NCBI RefSeq assembly: GCF_900129195.1
Contig: NZ_FQUY01000003.1
Span: 112,136 to 176,135, forward strand
Source of the DNA: Desulforamulus putei DSM 12395
Lineage (GTDB): Bacteria; Bacillota; Desulfotomaculia; Desulfotomaculales; Desulfotomaculaceae
Direction of reading: 5' to 3'
Length of the DNA stretch: 64,000 bases
Made by a program: the position numbers and the translations under genes. Of the stretch, positions 1 through 10,181 are shown piece after piece. Within the stretch, counting starts at the first letter, position 1. The number at the start of each line of letters is the position of its first letter. The notes under the pieces were generated by a model. It saw only the letters and a program-made list of their open reading frames with translations. It was not told the origin of the DNA and did no database searches.

Positions 1-1461
<1,461 letters not shown>

Positions 1462-1472
1462 GGGGAGTTCAA

Positions 1473-2567
1473 ATGCAAATTAACGAACTTTTGCAGTTAG
1501 CCTTTCAGTACGGAGCATCTGATGTGCATATTACAGTGAATAGCGCGCCGTGTTTCCGAATAAATGGGCATTTAAGACCCCTGAACGCCCCGGAAATACA
1601 GAAACAATTTGGTCTAATGTCCTCAAAGGTTGACATTCTTACTGCCGCTGCCACTGAGCAAATGGTGAAAGACATTACCACTGCGGAACAATATGAAACC
1701 TTTTGTGCCACAGGAGATTTAGATTTCTCCTATGCAACTTCCGACGGGTATCGTTATCGTGTCAATGCCTATCGGCAGCAGGGCTGTGCTGCCATGGCCA
1801 TTCGCCTTATTAATTCCCGCATTTACTCTTTTAAAGAACTAGGTTTGCCGGATGTTCTATCCTACCTGGCAAGAAGACCCAGAGGTTTGGTTTTAGTCAC
1901 GGGGCCGACGGGCAGCGGGAAATCCACCACACTTGCCTCGATGATTGATTTAATTAACTCAGAGTTTGCCTACCATATCATAACCTTAGAGGATCCCATT
2001 GAGTTTGTCCACCAGCACAAAAAATCCTTAATTAACCAGCGGGAAATAGGCCGGGATAGCAAATCCTTTGCCAGTGCCCTACGGTCCGCCATGCGGGAGG
2101 ATCCAGATGTGATTCTGGTGGGTGAAATGCGTGACCCGGAAACTATTGCCATTGCAATCACAGCAGCGGAGACTGGTCACTTGGTTTTTGGCACCCTGCA
2201 CACATCCAGTGCTGCCCAGACTATCGACCGTATAATAGACGTATTTCCTCCTCACCAGCAGCAACAAATCCGGGTTCAATTGGCCAATACCATTCAGGGT
2301 GTGGTGGCCCAACAATTACTACCTAGAATCGATAGGCCCGGTCGAATTGCGGCCATAGAAGTGATGGTAGCCACTCCGGCCATTCGAAATCTTATTCGTG
2401 AAGGAAAAACCTATCAAATTATTTCTCAAATCCAGACCGGGGCAAAATTTGGTATGCAATCCCTGGATATGTCCTTAAAGGCATTGTACCAGATGAAGGC
2501 CGTTAGTAGAGATGAGGTTATTAACAGGGCAATTGACCCGGAAGGCTTACAAAGGATGTTAGGATAA
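1473..2567 (+). CDS. pilT: Type IV pilus retraction ATPase PilT (cluster 1)
   Basis: This ATPase drives pilus depolymerisation and retraction, which underlies twitching. The 364-residue product has the usual PilT length. The N-terminal PAS-like domain carries the SDVHI motif at about residues 16-20. Walker A GPTGSGKST is at 144-152, followed by the EDPIEF Asp box, the DPDVILVGEMRD Walker B and the ETGHLVFGTLHT His box. It lacks the CxxC zinc module of PilB, which separates it from an extension ATPase. The ATG is preceded by GGGGGAG. It begins 11 bases after pilB and ends just before an intrinsic terminator. A second PilT (13720) lies in cluster 2. Two insert-like stretches near residues 45-65 make it slightly longer than its paralogue. 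Confidence 0.93.
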   Translation: MQINELLQLAFQYGASDVHITVNSAPCFRINGHLRPLNAPEIQKQFGLMSSKVDILTAAATEQMVKDITTAEQYETFCATGDLDFSYATSDGYRYRVNAYRQQGCAAMAIRLINSRIYSFKELGLPDVLSYLARRPRGLVLVTGPTGSGKSTTLASMIDLINSEFAYHIITLEDPIEFVHQHKKSLINQREIGRDSKSFASALRSAMREDPDVILVGEMRDPETIAIAITAAETGHLVFGTLHTSSAAQTIDRIIDVFPPHQQQQIRVQLANTIQGVVAQQLLPRIDRPGRIAAIEVMVATPAIRNLIREGKTYQIISQIQTGAKFGMQSLDMSLKALYQMKAVSRDEVINRAIDPEGLQRMLG

Positions 2568-2585
2568 ATCTGAAAATGTCGAACG

Positions 2586-2616
2586 AATCCTGTCTAATGA
2601 CGGCAGGATTTTTTAT
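2586..2616 (+). terminator. Intrinsic terminator between pilT and pilC (cluster 1)
   Basis: AATCCTG (2586-2592) pairs with CAGGATT (2604-2610) and is followed by a T-rich run. It would separate pilB-pilT transcripts, at least partly, from pilC and the pseudopilins. Confidence 0.7.
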
Positions 2617-2684
2617 TATATTTGTGGAAAAGCAAGCTAAATGGAAAAAAATATCAACTAATCGGAGAAAGCGACAGGTGGTGA

Positions 2685-3899
2685 ATGTGCCTGTTAACTT
2701 TTAAATACAGGGCCAGGAATCTCGCCGGTAAGGTGATAACCGGAAAGATAACAGCACCGCATAAAATTGAAGCAATCAATCGGCTCCGGCAAAAAAACCT
2801 GTTTGTTGCTGAAATTAAAGAAATGTCTACTGATAAAGGACTATTCAAATTCATGCCTGAAGCAAGGGTTAGTATTAAAGATTTATCATTATTTTGCCGC
2901 CAATTTGCCACTTTAACCAATGCAGGTATACCAATCATTCAGAGTTTAAACATTCTATATGAACAAACTGAAAATAAAGCTTTATTGCATGCCATAAAGG
3001 ACATGAAGAAAAACCTTGAAGCCGGCTACTCTTTAAGCCAGTCTATGTCCTATCATTCCAAGATATTTCCGGTAATGTTTATGAATATGGTTGAGGCCGG
3101 GGAATTAAGCGGATCTCTGGATCAAATTCTCGACCGGTTAGCCACTTACTATGAAAATTCCCATGAATTAATGGAAAAGTTCAAATCCGCCATTACCTAT
3201 CCCCTGTTTATCCTGGTAATGGCTATGGTTGCCGTGGCAGCCATATTCATCTTCGTGTTACCCACCTTTACTCAAATCATTATCGATATGCAGGCCCCTA
3301 TTGCTCTTCCTACAGTTATTATGATAAAAATTAGTGACGTATTAAGGGGTTATTGGTATGTCCTAATGATCACGGCAATATGTCTGGTGGTTGGATATAA
3401 AAAGTTTTCCTCCACTTCCGGCGGCAAGAAAATAGTTGACCAAACTGTGCTTTTCCTTCCGGTGTATGGCAAACTGATTCAGCAAATCCATATTGTTCGT
3501 TTTAGCAGAACCCTTGCCATTCTTTTAAGCAGTGGCATTTCTCTTCTGGCATCCTTGGATGTGATGAAAAACCATGCCCAAAATTCAGTATTCGGCCAGG
3601 CCATCGGGCAGGCCATAACCAGCCTTAAAGAGGGGAGCGGGTTGGCTGCCCCTTTGCAGAAGAGTGAAGTGTTTCCTGCCATGGTTATAAACATGATCAG
3701 GGTTGGGGAAGAGACAGGAGAGTTAGAAGTATTACTGGAGAAAACAGCCAATTTTTATGAAAAAGCAGCGTACCAAACTATCACACGCCTGTCAACCTTG
3801 CTGGAACCGGTTTTAATCTGCCTGGTGGGCGGCATTGTGAGCCTCATCATGATCGCAATTTTAATACCCCTATTGAGCATTATGGACTCGTTACAGTAA
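2685..3899 (+). CDS. pilC: Type IV pilus inner-membrane platform protein PilC (cluster 1)
   Basis: PilC is the polytopic platform on which PilB and PilT act. The 404-residue product has the two GspF domains typical of the family, about residues 65-190 and 270-395. Each carries the conserved FCRQFATLTNAGIP / FSRTLAILLSSGIS type motif, and three hydrophobic segments lie near 170-190, 215-235 and 375-400. The ATG at 2685 is the only start in frame, because TGA lies directly upstream. The N-terminus is odd: in the frame beginning GTG at 2687 the first residues read MPVNF, as is usual for PilC, and a run of four T would need to be three for that frame to join the rest. This may be a one-base indel or sequencing error, or a real shift. 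Downstream pseudopilins follow after 45 bases. Confidence 0.9.
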   Translation: MCLLTFKYRARNLAGKVITGKITAPHKIEAINRLRQKNLFVAEIKEMSTDKGLFKFMPEARVSIKDLSLFCRQFATLTNAGIPIIQSLNILYEQTENKALLHAIKDMKKNLEAGYSLSQSMSYHSKIFPVMFMNMVEAGELSGSLDQILDRLATYYENSHELMEKFKSAITYPLFILVMAMVAVAAIFIFVLPTFTQIIIDMQAPIALPTVIMIKISDVLRGYWYVLMITAICLVVGYKKFSSTSGGKKIVDQTVLFLPVYGKLIQQIHIVRFSRTLAILLSSGISLLASLDVMKNHAQNSVFGQAIGQAITSLKEGSGLAAPLQKSEVFPAMVINMIRVGEETGELEVLLEKTANFYEKAAYQTITRLSTLLEPVLICLVGGIVSLIMIAILIPLLSIMDSLQ

Positions 3900-3944
3900 A
3901 GCTGCCTGGAGGAGGGGAATTTTTTTAAAAAGGAGACGGTACCA

Positions 3945-4412
3945 GTGGCAAAGCTAAACAATAACAGGGGTTTTACCTTGATTGAGATTTTGGTTGTGAT
4001 TACGATGGTGGGCATCCTTTCAACAATTCTCGTTCCCCAGATTACGAAACAACTGGACAAACCCAAGAAAAGCAGGGCTGTTATTGAGATAACCGCCATG
4101 AAGCATGTCCTGGACATGTATTTTGCTGAAAATAACGTTTATCCCACCGATAAGGCTATTATCAATGCCCTGATGAAGGAGAACGGGGTACTGGGAGGTA
4201 AGTACGGAGAAGCCACTGCTGATGATCCCTGGGGAAACCCCTATTATATTAAGACTACCGCTAACACCTACATCATCTGGTCCGAGGGGCCCAGGACAGA
4301 CGATGAGGAGAAAGATGATATTTACACGGACCAAAATAAGACGGATGTCACGGTTCACAAGGACAACCTGCAAATCAACACAGCCACCACCAATTCCAAC
4401 GATAATTCTTAA
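3945..4412 (+). CDS. GspG-like pseudopilin (cluster 1)
   Basis: This is a prepilin processed by the prepilin peptidase and inserted in the pilus fibre. It has a short basic leader, then the class III signal NNRG/FTLIEILVV with Glu+5, and a hydrophobic helix to about residue 32. The C-terminal region holds the DDPWGNPY signature of GspG-type pilins (about residues 92-99), which often bind calcium, followed by an acidic tail. Length is 155 aa. Start is GTG 3945, supported by AGGAGA 9 bases upstream. With no separate PilA-type gene in cluster 1, this may be its major subunit; that is inference. Confidence 0.85.
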   Translation: MAKLNNNRGFTLIEILVVITMVGILSTILVPQITKQLDKPKKSRAVIEITAMKHVLDMYFAENNVYPTDKAIINALMKENGVLGGKYGEATADDPWGNPYYIKTTANTYIIWSEGPRTDDEEKDDIYTDQNKTDVTVHKDNLQINTATTNSNDNS

Positions 4413-4428
4413 CAAGTTGCCGGCCATT

Positions 4429-4923
4429 ATGAATGGATTTGTTAGAAAAGCAACCCGGGTTCTCCAACAGAACGGTGCCTTCACCCTGGTGGAGGTGATG
4501 ATTACTCTCATTCTTATAACCTTCATGTTATCTGTTGCCATGCCCCTGGCAGCCGATGCCCTGGCCCATTATCAAACTGTTACCACCGTTCGAAAACTTG
4601 TTTCAGATATTCAATACACCCAGCAACTGGCCACCAGGAGCGAAGATCCGAAGGCTTCCTTTGAAATCATATTCAGCCCCCCGCAGGAACAATACACCAT
4701 CAAACACGGTTCAAAAACCCTGCGTACTGAAAAATTTCCCGTCTGGGTGCATTTGGCCGGAACAAACTTTGGCCAACCCGGTCTGCCGGAAATTTTAACC
4801 TTTAACATTCAAGGCAACCCGGTGCAGGCCGGTACCATTACCATTATCAACCGGCGGTCGGGCAAGGTCTATTATGTCAGGGTAGCGGTACTGACCGGCA
4901 GGGTAAGGGTTGAATCTTCATAG
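4429..4923 (+). CDS. GspH-like prepilin-type protein (cluster 1)
   Basis: This is a minor pseudopilin. After a 16-residue leader the cleavage motif NGA/FTLVEVMITL is followed by a hydrophobic helix ending near residue 40, then a globular beta-rich domain. The second-residue-before-cleavage context is GA rather than RG, but Glu+5 is kept. The ATG at 4429 is chosen because upstream sequence in the same frame overlaps the previous gene and has no prepilin leader. The product is 164 aa. It lies between GspG-like and GspI-like genes, the order expected of a pilus-tip set. GspH assignment is by position and general shape only. Confidence 0.8.
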   Translation: MNGFVRKATRVLQQNGAFTLVEVMITLILITFMLSVAMPLAADALAHYQTVTTVRKLVSDIQYTQQLATRSEDPKASFEIIFSPPQEQYTIKHGSKTLRTEKFPVWVHLAGTNFGQPGLPEILTFNIQGNPVQAGTITIINRRSGKVYYVRVAVLTGRVRVESS

Positions 4924-4952
4924 CCGGCAAGAGGTGAGAAAGAGAATTCTTT

Positions 4953-5393
4953 ATGAACAATCAAAGGGGATTTACCCTAACAGAGGTTTTGGCTGCTATG
5001 TTCATATTGATCATGGTCTTGCTGCCTGTGGTGTCAACTCTTTTTGCCAACAGCCGGCAAAATATTGTCCTTGAGCGAAAACTTAAGGTCAAACACCTGG
5101 CCCAGTCAAAACTTGAGGAAGTAAAAGCTATGAACTGGTATGATTTCAAAACAAGCTTGGTGGACGAGATGGAACAGGCAGCGGCACCTGAGCCCCTCCG
5201 GTTTGGTAATGAGTACCGGGACGGAAAATACCTGACTGAGGATGACAGCCGGCCGGAGAACGACTTTACATATGAAATTAGGGTATGGCCCTCCCATCGC
5301 CATTTGATCTATACGGTGCAAGTAACCGTGTTTTATAAGGAAGCGGGACAGGAAAAATGGGAAACCCTGTATACGGAAAAAATGAGAAGGTAA
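4953..5393 (+). CDS. GspI-like prepilin-type protein (cluster 1)
   Basis: This minor pseudopilin of 146 aa starts with the very short leader MNNQRG, then FTLTEVLAAM with Glu+5, and a hydrophobic segment to about residue 28. The following LKVKHLAQSKLEEVKAM pattern (around residues 45-60) is characteristic of GspI/PilV-type minor pilins. The ATG at 4953 is preceded by AGAGGTGAGAAAGAG. The gene overlaps the next prepilin gene by 37 bases, which suggests translational coupling. Probably it is part of the tip complex that primes pilus assembly. Confidence 0.82.
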   Translation: MNNQRGFTLTEVLAAMFILIMVLLPVVSTLFANSRQNIVLERKLKVKHLAQSKLEEVKAMNWYDFKTSLVDEMEQAAAPEPLRFGNEYRDGKYLTEDDSRPENDFTYEIRVWPSHRHLIYTVQVTVFYKEAGQEKWETLYTEKMRR

Positions 5394-5995
5394 CACCTGG
5401 AAAAGCCTTTGCTCAGCAAGGTTTAACCCTGATCGAAGTACTGGTATCCATGGTTTTGTTCATCTTTCTGGTTAACACTGCCTATGCCTTCCTCTTTAGC
5501 GGAGTTATCTCTTACGTTAAGTACAGTGATGAAAACGATGTTCGAAGCCAGCTCAGGATAGGCATGAACCGGATGGAAAGGGAACTTAAGGAAGCCAGGT
5601 GGTTAACCACCAACACCGGCCCCTCTGTGTTAAAGTTCAGGCTACCCAAACATATGACGGATACCAACAAAGGGATACCTTTAACCTTTTCCAGGGATAA
5701 AATCGTCTCCTATTACGTGAAAGACGGCGAACTACTACGTCGCATTTATGATATCCCAAGCTCAGGATTTGACGGCCAGAGTCCCAACAGGGGTGACCCG
5801 GCCAGCCGCCCCAATGAGGGGGTAAATTCAATAGCCAGAAATATAGAGTCCCTGGAGCTTACCTACCTCCCGGAGGATGCTGCAGACAACTCCTATAAAA
5901 CCACTGTCTTGATTACCCTTACGGGAAAAGGCCGTTCAGCCAAACCCATTGTATTAACATCAACTGTCCGGCTGAGGGCGCAAAAGGGGTGGTGA
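5357..5995 (+). CDS. GspJ/PilW-like prepilin-type protein (cluster 1)
   Basis: This prepilin-like protein of up to 212 aa has the motif QQG/LTLIEVLVSMVLFIF at about residues 20-35, a variant of the class III signal with Leu at +1 and Glu+5. After the helix comes an extended domain containing RMERELKEAR (near residue 72), the pattern of GspJ/PilW minor pilins. The ATG at 5357 gives a 21-residue leader and a 37-base overlap with the preceding gene. A later start cannot be excluded, because no clear ribosome site marks the true one. The gene following it starts four bases after the stop. Confidence 0.78.
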   Translation: MGNPVYGKNEKVTPGKAFAQQGLTLIEVLVSMVLFIFLVNTAYAFLFSGVISYVKYSDENDVRSQLRIGMNRMERELKEARWLTTNTGPSVLKFRLPKHMTDTNKGIPLTFSRDKIVSYYVKDGELLRRIYDIPSSGFDGQSPNRGDPASRPNEGVNSIARNIESLELTYLPEDAADNSYKTTVLITLTGKGRSAKPIVLTSTVRLRAQKGW

Positions 5996-5999
5996 GGGC

Positions 6000-7451
6000 A
6001 TGCCGAAATTATTTGATAACAACAAAGGCCAGGTCCTGCTGTTGGTTACCACCCTCTTAATGATACTGAGTCTCCTTTGTATAGCCGCTCTTATCCTTGC
6101 CAACACAGAAAAACTTACCGTGAAGGGATCCTTTGAAGAGGCTCAGGCCAATTATGTGGCCGATGCAGCACTGGAGAAGGTTCTCGCCATAGTAAAAGTT
6201 AACGTCCGGGTGTTGGATCAGCTTACGCTTAACAAGACTTACGGGAAACCCCAGTTAGAATCTTTACTGACACGACTGGCAGGCCAAGACCTTGCCAGTG
6301 TTCAAGGGTTAATAGGACTATTTAATTCAACCTATACACCCCCCCATAACCCGGTTCAAGCCACCAAACCCGGAACCATTCAGTCCATTAGCTTAACCAA
6401 GACAGTCCAAGACCAGAGCGGCTACCAGGTGAGAATTGAGGTTACCGGTACATACGGCCCGGCCAGGCGATCTCTGGTGGCCAATGTTAGGATTTCTTTA
6501 CCCCTGAATGCCTTCCCGGGTGTACTGGTACAAAATACGCCTGTCTTTTCTAACACCGACATGCGTTCGCCGTTAACTGTACTTACAGGCGTAGACTTTA
6601 ATGGGGACAGCAGATTTTATAACAGCATCTATATTCAAGGAGATTGTGCACTCCGGCAACATGCCAAGTTCATTGCAACGGGGGAACTGGTGGTGCTGGG
6701 CAACACCATCGTTGATTCCGACGCTCAATTTGACGGGGAAATTAAATCAACCGGCGATGTTTTCATCAACGGAGATGTTCTGGGGGGGCCGGTGAGAAGT
6801 ACCGGCAGTGTATGGGTGGGGCAGGGTCACGTGGGCCACCAGGTATTTTCAGAACAGAAAACAGAATGGAACGGAGATATTTACGCAACAGGCACCATTT
6901 CACCTGCCTCCTCCGACAACTTCGGAACGGCCTATCCCAACACCCCTCAAACAATCAGTTACTCCTTTCCCAAGTTTCCTCTGCTTGACGGCCCCTGGTA
7001 TGCCAGAAACTGCGACTATTATTACGCCGGAGATCAAATATTGAGGGCCGAAGACATGTCAACAGGGATCTACTATATAGACGGTGACGTAACAATTTCC
7101 GGGAACTACCAGGGAAATATCACCCTGGTGGCCTCCGGAACCATTGCAGTTCCTAACAGTGCCACTCTGAAGGCCCAGGACACCCGGGCCGATTCCCTGC
7201 TCTTAATGGGCCTGGGAGATGTTCACATCCATGAACAGGCACAGGTGGAAGCCATTGTTTATTCAAAGCAAAGGGTTATCCTGTCCAACAATGCTCAGTT
7301 AGTCGGCTCCCTGATCACAGCAAATTTAGACTGTCGCGGGGCGGTGGTTATTCATGAACCGCTGATCAGCAATACACACCCGCCCTGGACAACCACAGAC
7401 ATAAGTATCCTGACCTGGCAGGAAAAATACCCTGTTATACCCATGGACTAG
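6000..7451 (+). CDS. PilX-like pilus-associated protein with a bactofilin-like repeat region (cluster 1)
   Basis: This 483-residue protein has no prepilin cleavage motif but begins with a PilX-type N-terminus: KGQVLLLVTTLLMILSLL and a membrane helix to about residue 32, then ANYVADAALEKVLA, which resembles the A..AE/DA..E segment of PilX proteins. From about residue 185 to 460 it shows short turns rich in G, D, I and V (for example STGDVFINGDV and GSVWVGQGHVG), the look of a bactofilin-like or other beta-solenoid domain. Counterpart of the protein at 22843 in cluster 2. It probably sits outside the membrane as a pilus-linked or adhesive component; the function is inferred from context. A run of overlapping pil genes starts right after it. 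Confidence 0.75.
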   Translation: MPKLFDNNKGQVLLLVTTLLMILSLLCIAALILANTEKLTVKGSFEEAQANYVADAALEKVLAIVKVNVRVLDQLTLNKTYGKPQLESLLTRLAGQDLASVQGLIGLFNSTYTPPHNPVQATKPGTIQSISLTKTVQDQSGYQVRIEVTGTYGPARRSLVANVRISLPLNAFPGVLVQNTPVFSNTDMRSPLTVLTGVDFNGDSRFYNSIYIQGDCALRQHAKFIATGELVVLGNTIVDSDAQFDGEIKSTGDVFINGDVLGGPVRSTGSVWVGQGHVGHQVFSEQKTEWNGDIYATGTISPASSDNFGTAYPNTPQTISYSFPKFPLLDGPWYARNCDYYYAGDQILRAEDMSTGIYYIDGDVTISGNYQGNITLVASGTIAVPNSATLKAQDTRADSLLLMGLGDVHIHEQAQVEAIVYSKQRVILSNNAQLVGSLITANLDCRGAVVIHEPLISNTHPPWTTTDISILTWQEKYPVIPMD

Positions 7452-7501
7452 CCCCAGTGGCGGAAAGTCTTTCCGAGGTACCAGATGTTGAGAGGTGCAA
7501 G

Positions 7502-8593
7502 GTGAAAAAGCTGTTACAAAAACTCTTATCCAGGCAGCAGCCTTGTTTAACTGCGATTGACATAGGCTCACATACAACTAAAGTGATGGAGATAAAACGA
7601 CGCAAGGGTCTACCTTATATAACAGCTCTTGGTAGTATGCCGACCCCTCCGTTAAGGGACGGGGTAAAACTAGATGAAGAAGAACTGGCCCGGGTTATCT
7701 CACGGCTTGTGGAAACCGCCGGGGTGACCGGTACAGAGGTAATCACTGCCATCTCTGGCTCCAAGGTTATCACCCGCCAGATTAGAGTACCCGTTATGCC
7801 TGATGCTGAACTGCAAAAAACTGCCTGGGCGGAGGCTAAAAAACATATTCCCCTGCCGATAGAGGATCTTACGGTACGTTATGTAAAGTTGGGGGAAGAA
7901 TCCGTGGACGGGATGACCCACATCAACCTGATGCTAATTGCTGTTCCAACGGCCCTGGTGGAACAGGTTTATCATATCTTCATGATGGCAGGGCTAAAAA
8001 TTAGGGCGGTGGATTTACAAGCCTTTGCTCTCTGGCGGTTATTCGGCAAAGATCAAAGGGCTGCAACCTTAGACAAAGGCAATGCCGAAGCAGTGGCCGT
8101 ATTGGAGATCGGTGCCGGTAATTCCCAACTGGTGATTATAAAAGGCGGGGAGATAAAATTTGTCAGGGTTATGGCTGCCGGTGGTAACGCAGTGATCGAG
8201 GCCATAGCCGGTCATTACAGAATCAGCGGTGAGGAAGCCCGGCAGCTAACGGAAGAAACAACAACCTCCTTCCCGGCCAGGCTACAGTTGGACTTTTATC
8301 TCAGGCAGGGGATTGATACCCTGGCCCGGGAGGTGGAGCGATCACTGGATTTTTATTGTTCCCAGCCAGGCAGTGTGCCTGTGAATAATATCCTTCTGGC
8401 CGGCGGCACTGCCAAACTCACTGGTTTAGCAGACTACCTGACTGAAAGATGGGGCATTGTCACGGAAATCAAGATACCTGACTGCTGGAACAACTACATA
8501 TTAAATGATCAACAAGAAGCTTTATTTGAATATGACCCTGCCTATGCAGTGGCCCTGGGGCTGCTCATGGGGGAGGTGGAAGAGCATGTATAA
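7502..8593 (+). CDS. pilM: Type IV pilus assembly protein PilM (cluster 1)
   Basis: PilM is an actin-like cytoplasmic ATPase-fold protein that binds the N-terminal tail of PilN. The family signature AIDIGSHTTKVMEI is near the N-terminus, and the second phosphate motif VLEIGAGNSQLVI and adenosine motif NNILLAGGTAKLTGL lie about two-thirds and nine-tenths along. I prefer GTG 7502, preceded by GAGAGGTG. A GTG at 7457 would add 15 residues but has no ribosome site and precedes a non-conserved stretch. The product is about 363 aa. The stop codon overlaps the pilN start by 8 bases, the classic pilMNO arrangement. Confidence 0.87.
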   Translation: MKKLLQKLLSRQQPCLTAIDIGSHTTKVMEIKRRKGLPYITALGSMPTPPLRDGVKLDEEELARVISRLVETAGVTGTEVITAISGSKVITRQIRVPVMPDAELQKTAWAEAKKHIPLPIEDLTVRYVKLGEESVDGMTHINLMLIAVPTALVEQVYHIFMMAGLKIRAVDLQAFALWRLFGKDQRAATLDKGNAEAVAVLEIGAGNSQLVIIKGGEIKFVRVMAAGGNAVIEAIAGHYRISGEEARQLTEETTTSFPARLQLDFYLRQGIDTLAREVERSLDFYCSQPGSVPVNNILLAGGTAKLTGLADYLTERWGIVTEIKIPDCWNNYILNDQQEALFEYDPAYAVALGLLMGEVEEHV

Positions 8594-9284
8594 GGTAAAT
8601 TTACTCCCCGAGTATCTCCAACATCGGGATGTTGCTATTTGCAAACGTAAACTTCTTGTTTTGGGCGGCAGTGGCATTGTTCTTCTGTCTCTTCTTATCG
8701 GTTACGGGATTTTTTACCTTCAATTCATCTCCGACCAACACCGGTTGGACCGGGACACTGAAGAACTGGCCAAACTGCGACCCAGGGTGGCGGAGATACA
8801 GAGGCTCAAAGGGGAAATCAAAGCGAAACAGGAGCAGTACTATACCTTCTCTCGCATTCTTGAAAAACGTCTTTCCTGGCACCGGATGCTGCAGGATTTA
8901 TCCCTGGCCCTGCCCAGGGATACCTGGATTAACCGACTGGAAATCAAAAAGGTGGAAAGGCCGCCGGGAAGCGGGGGCTTTGCTTCATCTGGCTATAAGC
9001 CTGTGGCAGAAGTCAAGGTAGAAAGCGCTGAGTCAAAGGGGAAGCCGGTAAGCAACCTCCAATCTCCTCCGGTTCCCAATGTAATGTATCTTTACGGAAC
9101 CTGTTGGACCATGGGTTCCGTAGGTGTGCTGGTGAACAACCTTAGCCGTCTCCCCTATTTTGATTCCGTCAAACTGGTAGAAGCAAAACATGACAAGGAA
9201 AAGGGAATCATTCTGTTTGAACTGGCCGCCAGCGTGAGGGGAGGAGAATGGGATGTTAAAGAAATACCAAAATCTCAGCCCTAG
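8586..9284 (+). CDS. pilN: Type IV pilus assembly protein PilN (cluster 1)
   Basis: PilN is a bitopic membrane protein. Its N-terminal motif YKVNLLPEYL, seen here at residues 2-11, is the conserved PilM-binding sequence. A single membrane helix follows at about residues 22-44, then a coiled-coil stretch and a periplasmic-type ferredoxin-like domain (here outside the membrane). ATG 8586 is chosen because that motif must be near the start; longer frames would bury it. The gene overlaps pilM by 8 bases and pilO by 32 bases, so the three products are probably made in a fixed ratio. About 232 aa, within the family range. Confidence 0.88.
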   Translation: MYKVNLLPEYLQHRDVAICKRKLLVLGGSGIVLLSLLIGYGIFYLQFISDQHRLDRDTEELAKLRPRVAEIQRLKGEIKAKQEQYYTFSRILEKRLSWHRMLQDLSLALPRDTWINRLEIKKVERPPGSGGFASSGYKPVAEVKVESAESKGKPVSNLQSPPVPNVMYLYGTCWTMGSVGVLVNNLSRLPYFDSVKLVEAKHDKEKGIILFELAASVRGGEWDVKEIPKSQP

Positions 9285-10011
9285 AGAAAAGGTCTTATTA
9301 AGTGCCTTGGGTCTGCTGCTGTTGTTTACCGGGCTATACAGGTTTGTTTTGGAAAAACAGATTACGGCATATCTGGAGAACAAGAGTAAACTGGTTGAAA
9401 CCCGGCAGCAATTAGCCATGGCCAGAAGCATGCTGGCCGGGGAAAAGGCCCAGCGGCAAAAGGCGAAGGATGTAGAAAAGAAACTGGCCTCTGTGCTGCC
9501 GTTTTTCGATACCCAGGTGCAGTCCGGCGGTGCACTGGTAGATTTGTCCTGGAAAGCTTATCAATGTAGAGTTTCCATAGAAGGGGTTAAACCTATGCCG
9601 GTAGTGGATAAACAGTACCACCTGGAGATACCTCTTACCCTTAAAATCAGCGGGCAATACCTGGATATCGTTGAGTTTTTGAAGGAGTTAGAAAATTTAC
9701 CCAATGCCTCAGAAATCAGACGGGCTGATTTTTCTCCCGGGAATCAGGGAACCCCGGCCAACGTAGTGGGTACAACCACAGAAGTTTCGGACTGGCACCA
9801 GAACGGGGAGATTGATGTGGAACTGGATATGGTTCTTTTTTCCCACAGAGCGCCGGTCAAAACGGCAGATCAGGCCCGGAAGCTAATGGAAAGCTGGGCA
9901 GTGGGAAGAGCCAATGCCTTTCAATCGGTTGAACCTGTCTCTCACCTGGAAGAAATAACCATTCCGACAATCGAGACCAATTCTATAGAAAAAGATTTTC
10001 CTGACAATTAA
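9253..10011 (+). CDS. pilO: Type IV pilus assembly protein PilO (cluster 1)
   Basis: PilO is the partner of PilN in the alignment complex. It has the short cytoplasmic start with LSPREKVLL at residues 8-16, a membrane helix at about 16-34, a coiled coil to about residue 75 and a ferredoxin-like domain containing ISGQYLDIVEFLKELENL (around 136-153), the most conserved part of PilO. The 252-residue protein has an extra polar C-terminal tail of about 50 residues. ATG 9253 follows GGGGAGGAGAATG. It ends cluster 1: no PilP, secretin-like or prepilin peptidase gene follows. Confidence 0.87.
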   Translation: MLKKYQNLSPREKVLLSALGLLLLFTGLYRFVLEKQITAYLENKSKLVETRQQLAMARSMLAGEKAQRQKAKDVEKKLASVLPFFDTQVQSGGALVDLSWKAYQCRVSIEGVKPMPVVDKQYHLEIPLTLKISGQYLDIVEFLKELENLPNASEIRRADFSPGNQGTPANVVGTTTEVSDWHQNGEIDVELDMVLFSHRAPVKTADQARKLMESWAVGRANAFQSVEPVSHLEEITIPTIETNSIEKDFPDN

Positions 10012-10181
10012 CCTGTCATGAAGTTAGAACTGATTGGCAATAACTAGAATATACTATAAAATATTGAGGTACCGGTTCCTTTATGATGTCGGGTTTTGCA
10101 TATCTTGCTTGCCCGGGGTGGAAACTAGTAAACAAACTCCAATATCACCTTGTGACCGATTGTTTTAGGAGGGATACCAAA

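Noticed and set aside
2577..2583. 0A box TGTCGAA between pilT and pilC of cluster 1
   Set aside because: A single 7-base match is expected by chance in a window of this size and it has no promoter beside it.
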